From Pocillopora verrucosa (taxonomy: Eukaryota; Cnidaria; Anthozoa; Scleractinia; Pocilloporidae), in assembly GCF_036669915.1 (NCBI RefSeq), contig NC_089319.1, positions 15,000,770 to 15,064,769 on the forward strand: a stretch of DNA of 64,000 bases, in the 5' to 3' direction. The notes beneath the pieces are model-generated. The model searched no databases and had not been told where the DNA came from. It saw nothing but the letters and a program-made list of their open reading frames with translations. Each line of letters opens with the position of its first letter. The stretch's first letter is position 1. A program made the translations under genes and the position numbers. Shown piece by piece: positions 58,870-64,000 of this stretch.

Positions 58870-59115
58870 TCACGAGTGTGGGACAAAGAAAAAAATTCAG
58901 TTGGTCGAAGGCCGATAAGCGCAAACCTAAGACTAAGTTTTAATCCGGGTTTCTTTATTTCCTTGTACAAAAGCCTTGTTGGGATAATTTTTTCTATTCT
59001 TTTTAGAGCATCTAATAATCATATCCTAGACAAAAATAATAATACTGAATTTTCTATAAAAGCTTTCATATCTAAAATCAGATTTCACACTAACCCTGGG
59101 TTATCTTAACCCAGC
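58870..59115 (+). repeat. Probable interspersed repeat ending in CTGGGTTA-TCT-TAACCCAG
   Basis: The end of this segment contains an 8-bp perfect stem (CTGGGTTA / TAACCCAG, 59096-59114). The body (TTCTATTCTTTTTAGAGCAT, AAAGCTTTCATATCTAAAAT) resembles a common cnidarian repeat by memory. No other copy is in the window. Confidence 0.45.
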
Positions 59116-62100
59116 TTTGTAACAAGCAACAAGTGCGAGAACTTTTTAACTAGAAGACAGAAAATCAAGCTTTCTTAGAATAAGTTTAATGTACCAGTCT
59201 TTGTCCCTTTTGTAAAATTTCATATTATTTGTGGTTAAAAAGAAGCTTTTTTCGCGTACATCATATTATCAAAAAGCTATACGTAAGGCATTACTGTAGT
59301 GGGTTAGATAAACTAAAAGAAAGAACTCAAGAGAGTTAAGCTCTGCCTCACCTGCGCTCAAATCTCATCATCGAGGTTAAATTCTTATGGTGTCGTTGGC
59401 GAGATTTTCCAGAGTTCTTTAAACAGTCACATGTTGATAATTCTCACCTAGAACTATGTTTATTTAAGTCTGTTAGAGTTAAATTTTTTAAACTCTTTAG
59501 CTCGTGTTCTTTTTGGTTTTCCTAAACGGTAAATGTGTCACCAATATGACTACCATGATTGCTACATTAATTTTCGAAACTTGATTCTTTATTCTTAGTA
59601 AAATACTGTGAAACAGCGCTGAGAAAAGGCCATTAAATTTACCATAAAATTCATTGAGAGCAATTTTTTTTTACTTTGTGTAACTTGAATTTTGTTTAAA
59701 AGGCATAAATGTAGATTATTGCCTACTTTACTGACACGTTAATTATGTTAAAGGTATCTAAGAGGTGAATTTTGTGAAAATTTGATTGAACTCCATTAAT
59801 CTGCTTCCGATTTGTTTTCTTTTTTAACGTTGCATATTTCATGATGGTGTTACTGTATTTTTATCAATACTTCTTCTGTAATAGCCATGTAATTTTGCCG
59901 ATAACCTAAAAAAGGGAAGACCTCTCTAAAAACCTTCATGCCACTTCCTTTCCTGCTTTGCAACTGCTTGAAATCTGTCTTTCAATTTAGCACAATGGAG
60001 ATCCAGGATTAGTAACTTAATTGTAAGTAAGAATTGCACAAGGGAAGGGAGAGGATGGATAAAATAAATCGATTGTTGTTCGCCTCTCCTGATCAGATTT
60101 AATATGAAAAATATGAAATTTTTCTTTTCATGTTTCCTTGAGTTATATTGAGTTACCTTGAGGTATGATCTTCGTTATTCAGAGACGTTCCTCATCTACT
60201 CCCAGGGAAATTTTCTGAAGTGAGATGAATGAGCTGATGTATACAAAACAGAGCATTTCACTTTTATCCGATCGGTGGAACGGATTATACAGTTTCTTTA
60301 AAACAAAGCTTGGTCTGAGCTTCAGATTACAGCTCGACGGCGTCCATCTGTATCGCAACCGAACAAATCTGTCTTCTCGTACTTTCTGCCTGGAGGAGTT
60401 GAGACTCGAATGTGAACACGTTCTGGTTTGATTATCAAAATCTTTAACTCAACTCAAATCTAAACTGGTTTTACTTGATATAAGATTTTAAACCTTTACC
60501 CACCCCTATGGTTAATTTAATCTTTCAGGCAATAAATTTTCTTGCGTTCTCTTGCATGGCTTTCAAACCCTACTGACCTACTTTGTTTTCTTTCGGACAT
60601 ATTTCCGTTACTTAAAATGTTAAATCTGGAATGTAGTTAACGTCAATAAGGACCCGAATCAACAAAGCCTATGAAGAAATTTAATAATCATATCAAATTC
60701 AAATAATTCAAATATCAGATTTTTTTAAATTTTTTGTACCGCCACTGAAATAAACACTACAAATATGTAAATCGAGCCACGAGATACTCATGCGGCAGTC
60801 TTGGCAAATTCATCCAGCCCTTAATCATTTTGCTGAAGCGTTCTGTAACGGCCTTTGTTGGTAGCTAATTACTCAGTATCGGGATAAGATGATGTTGTTG
60901 ATCTTATGACTTATGAAAAGAAAAGAAAAGGAAAGCAATTAAATAGGATGCTCTCAAGTTGCATTGAGTTGGCATAAAAGACTCCAAACATATAGAACTA
61001 ACACCATGCATGTTTATAACTTTCCTTTTGTTTTAATCATACATCTCTATCAGCTTGAAAATTCAAAGTTGATTTTTCGATTCAAGACAAGAATACATGT
61101 TTCTACCCGAAAATGAGGATGCCTGGTTAATAATGTTTAGCTGAAGTTTTGGAGTATAGAACACCTTCTACTCTATCAAATTGAGAAATCTTCTTCCTCA
61201 ATATTGCGTACTGGTCACTCTAGGAAGTTTAAGCTTTTACTCTTGCTGATTTGCAGACAATGAAAGATAGAGGTGAAAACTGTAGATTAAAACAGATATT
61301 TCAAAGATAGTCACAGATTGTGTGGGCGAGCAGAGTGATTATTCGCAAAACCCACTGTTAAGTACCAACGCGCTTGTAAATAATACAATTACCTACAGCC
61401 ACTCTAATGTTAAAAAAAAAATTATTTTTAATATTTCGTTTCCCAATCGAAATAAAGAGAATTTGATAAGATAATCTTGGGTTTTGAAAATGTAAATAAA
61501 GACGAGAAGCGGTATCACAAGAGCATACACCAAGCTTATTATTTGTAATCGCATTTTCAGGCTTTCCTGATTTACACAGACCCTTAAATTTCAATTTGAC
61601 ATTTTTGCTTCAATTTTCATCATCGATAAAAATGAAAGCACTTTTTACTTTCCTTATAGGTTTGAATTCATGCATAGAAAGGGAAACATGGTTACACGAT
61701 AGAAAAAAAAAACATTCCCACACGGCTGAATTACTTAGTTAGGGTGTATTTTCTAAGAAAAGAGTGATAAATAAGTCTTTTTCTTGTGTAATAATGTTGT
61801 TGTCATTTATTAGTAGGTGGATTGATAATTTTTTAGATCTTCCTTTCAGAAATGAAAGTTCATAAATTATTAGCTAAAACGCCAAAAGCAGCCAATTTAC
61901 TCTACTCTGAACGATCGAGTAAATAATTAATTAGTGGAAAGAGTGGTTGTAAATTCAAACAAAATGTATTATTACTTTTTATTGTGCATGAACTTGACCA
62001 GAAAAAATTGTAAGTTTCCTCTGAAGGTCTGGTTGAAGAAAGACGATTAGAAATACTGTTTAAATAAATGTATCTTCACAATTTCCCACGCGAGAATGTT

Positions 62101-62190
62101 CAGGAAAGCCGATCCCTGTACAAGCAGGTGGAAATTTGTGATATTTTTCAAGATGTTTTGTCGCTTTTGATTGGATGTTAGGCGCCAAAG
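59116..62190. other. No gene seen
   Basis: 3 kb of AT-rich DNA. A 68-codon frame at 60225-60431 and others are not recognised. There is a purine run (AAAAGAAAAGAAAAGGAAAG) at about 60915-60935. Confidence 0.5.
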
Positions 62191-62245
62191 CTAATTGGCT
62201 CGTGTTTTAATAACAGTTAATTGGCTCGTGTGCTAATAACGTTTA
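62191..62245 (+). repeat. 26-bp tandem duplication upstream of the transporter
   Basis: TAATTGGCTCGTGTTTTAAT and TAATTGGCTCGTGTGCTAAT follow each other with the same continuation (AACAGT / AACGTT). Each contains ATTGG (CCAAT on the reverse strand), about 260-300 bp before the ATG. Possible promoter element. Confidence 0.5.
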
Positions 62246-62497
62246 AGACCTCCAACACATAAATTGTTTGCGCGAAAGCCTGAAGCTTCTATTGAAGAAA
62301 TTTCATTTACAAGTCAGAGCGCTTTCCCCGATGTTTGAAATGGACGGGTCTTCAAGATAACATGTAATCTGCCGGTTAAAACACTTGACCTTTCTGAAGA
62401 AAGACGCTAAACGAAATTCAGAATTGATTTAAAGTGAAGACAATTAATGAGAAGCGCCAACTCGAGTGTAAAGGAAACAGACTCAAAGTAATTCGTT

Positions 62498-63814
62498 ATG
62501 AGCGAGTCGAGATCATCTTCACCCCTTCTGGGGAAAGAAAGTAAATCCAACCAAGAAGGCTCCGGAAATGAGTTAGAAAACAAAACTTCTTCTCTGGAAG
62601 CATTTTTCAATATCTTTAATGCCAACATGGGCACTGGGGTTCTAGCTATGCCGTATGTTATACGTCTGACCGGCTACTGGGGAGTCATTCTCATCATTAT
62701 TATCGCTGCTCTCGGTAATTATACGGGCAAACTTCTGATCTACTGTCTTCGGGAGGACACTGCTTATGAAAACCTCTCAAAGGCCACTTACGCCGACCTG
62801 GGTGAAGCATTCTGGCCCCGATATGGGCGCGTCATGGTGCACATTACTAACTTCTTTGAACAGTTCTCGCACTGCACTCTATTCCTTATCATGTGTGGGA
62901 CTGTGCTGCACCACACGTTTCCAGATAGCTTCGTGTCAGAGAGCGTTTGGATCGCGGTGGTCTCCATTGCTGTGTTGCCGTGTGCTGGCGTCCGTACAAT
63001 GAAGCACATCTCTTGGATCAGTATCTTAACTGTTATCGTGGCTCTGGTCACTTCGACCTGTGTGTTGGTATTTGCTCTGGCTCACTTTCAACAATGGAGG
63101 ACTCACGAACTAGCTCCACTGAAATTCAAAGAAATGTCCATTGCCATGGGTATCATCGTGGTAACCTATTCATCACAGGCTTATCTACCTATCATCGAAA
63201 AGTCCATGCGGTATCCAGGAGAGTTTAACGCCATCATGGATTTCACCTATACTCTGGTTACCATTATCAAATTCAACTATGGAATCCTGGTGTTCTTCTG
63301 TTTCAGGGAACACACAGAGCAGATTATGACACTTAGTGTCCCACATGGTGCGTTCCGCATCACTCTTTCTCTCGCAGTTATCGTCACAGCACTTCTGTTT
63401 TATGTGGTTCCCATGTTCACGCTGTATGACATTTTTGAACACCAGCTCAATATTCCTCTGTTTGCTGAACTCAAAGATGAGCCTCTCCGATGCAACAGGA
63501 ATTCCATGCCAAAACTGGTGTTCAGGTTCATGTTTATTTTGCTCTCTACTCTTGTGGCAATTTTCGTGCCTCATTTCGGTTTACTAATGGCCTTTGTCGG
63601 CAGTTTCACCGGCACCATTTTAGTGCTTATATATCCGTGTCTTTTTCATATTAAGCTTCACTATTCCACTATGCCTTGGTATCATATATTGTTCGATGTG
63701 TCAATAGCTGTGTTTGGTTTAGTAGGCTGTTTATGTGGGGTGGTATTTTCTTCCATTCAGATCGCTAAAGAGTATGATTTTTATAGAATGTGGGGAATCG
63801 AGCCGGATGAGTAA
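62498..63814 (+). CDS. Amino acid/auxin permease family transporter (SLC32/SLC36-like), intronless
   Basis: A single 438-codon frame. A hydrophilic N-terminus of about 30 residues (MSESRSSSPLLGKESKSNQE) precedes the first helix region, FNIFNANMGTGVLAMPYVIR, which is the hallmark of the Aa_trans fold. About eleven hydrophobic segments follow. VTYSSQAYLPIIEKSMRYP lies mid-protein, matching the conserved Y/F-S-x-Q-x-x-P region of vesicular GABA/glycine (VIAAT) and proton-coupled amino-acid transporters. The C-terminus ends YDFYRMWGIEPDE. The family moves small neutral amino acids by proton coupling across vesicular, lysosomal or plasma membranes. Substrate and location are inferred only. In-frame upstream sequence shows no better start. 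Lack of introns among intron-rich neighbours suggests an ancient retrocopy or an expanded intron-poor subfamily. Confidence 0.92.
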   Translation: MSESRSSSPLLGKESKSNQEGSGNELENKTSSLEAFFNIFNANMGTGVLAMPYVIRLTGYWGVILIIIIAALGNYTGKLLIYCLREDTAYENLSKATYADLGEAFWPRYGRVMVHITNFFEQFSHCTLFLIMCGTVLHHTFPDSFVSESVWIAVVSIAVLPCAGVRTMKHISWISILTVIVALVTSTCVLVFALAHFQQWRTHELAPLKFKEMSIAMGIIVVTYSSQAYLPIIEKSMRYPGEFNAIMDFTYTLVTIIKFNYGILVFFCFREHTEQIMTLSVPHGAFRITLSLAVIVTALLFYVVPMFTLYDIFEHQLNIPLFAELKDEPLRCNRNSMPKLVFRFMFILLSTLVAIFVPHFGLLMAFVGSFTGTILVLIYPCLFHIKLHYSTMPWYHILFDVSIAVFGLVGCLCGVVFSSIQIAKEYDFYRMWGIEPDE

Positions 63815-63934
63815 CGAGGCTGGAGACTTTTGTTTCACATAAAAGAAAAAGTATTGTTATCTCAAAAACATCAACAGCTGGGAGACTATTTCAGATTTAA
63901 ATCTTGACTGACGTCAGAGAGCTTTCAAGATGGA

Positions 63935-63940
63935 AATAAA
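63935..63940 (+). terminator. Poly(A) signal of the transporter gene
   Basis: AATAAA about 120 bp after the stop codon. A CRE-like TGACGTCA palindrome lies at 63909-63916, within the presumed 3' UTR. Confidence 0.6.
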
Positions 63941-64000
63941 TAACCATTCACTCTCATTTTTGTTTTTCTGAGCGGAAACGTTTCCTTGGAAAATATGTGA

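Noticed and set aside
1..64000. Prokaryotic operons, phage defence or secretion systems
   Set aside because: Gene density, GT-AG introns and metazoan gene content exclude a prokaryotic origin.

Overview
The window reads as nuclear DNA of an animal, most likely an anthozoan cnidarian and probably a stony coral. It is AT-rich. It carries intron-rich single-copy metazoan genes with GT-AG introns. Its repeat families (tRNA-Thr-like SINE, palindromic CAAGATCTTG arrays, hAT/ZMYM1-like, CR1/L2-like and Penelope-like elements, piggyBac) resemble those I associate with coral genomes. The organism is an inference; no rRNA or mitochondrial marker is present.

Layout. (1) 1-10.4 kb is a graveyard of transposable elements: a HARBI1/DDE_Tnp_4-type transposase running off the left edge, a LINE 3' stub, a decayed piggyBac, a 1.47-kb internally deleted Ty3/gypsy element with recognisable LTRs, two foldback inverted repeats, and a hAT transposase (minus strand) split by a 5'-truncated LINE. 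(2) 10.6-13.5 kb holds a three-exon F-box/LRR-like gene (minus). (3) 14.7-15.9 kb is a degenerate LINE and a hairpin. (4) 18.2-31.3 kb is a complete 14-exon EIF3D gene (plus, 551 codons), with one 4.8-kb intron full of palindromic minisatellites. (5) 32-38.3 kb holds a 41-bp dimeric tandem repeat, a pseudogene fragment of the nearby flavin monooxygenase, a foldback element with 190-bp arms, a possible small gene and a Penelope-like GIY-YIG fragment. (6) 38.6-40.7 kb is a two-exon flavin-containing monooxygenase. (7) 41.1-42.0 kb is a LINE 3' piece. (8) 43.9-52.8 kb holds COX19 (minus) and WDR45B/WIPI3 (plus), head to head from a 284-bp shared promoter interval. WDR45B intron 7 carries a tRNA-Thr-like SINE between inverted flanks. 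(9) 54-56.6 kb has candidate minus-strand coiled-coil exons of an unrecognised gene. (10) 57.5-58.7 kb has a three-exon gene for a small secreted protein with a thrombospondin-1-like module and a hydrophobic C-terminus. (11) 62.5-63.8 kb is an intronless amino-acid/auxin permease family transporter.

The genes do not form a pathway. They are housekeeping functions (translation initiation, cytochrome oxidase assembly, autophagy) next to lineage-expanded families (FMO, transporter, TSR protein). Exons were placed by reading splice sites and reading-frame phase by eye. All exon sets for EIF3D, COX19, WDR45B, FMO, the F-box gene and the TSR gene are phase-consistent. I found no convincing undescribed molecular system. 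The most unusual items are the inverted-repeat architectures and the F-box gene lying between hAT-like ends.
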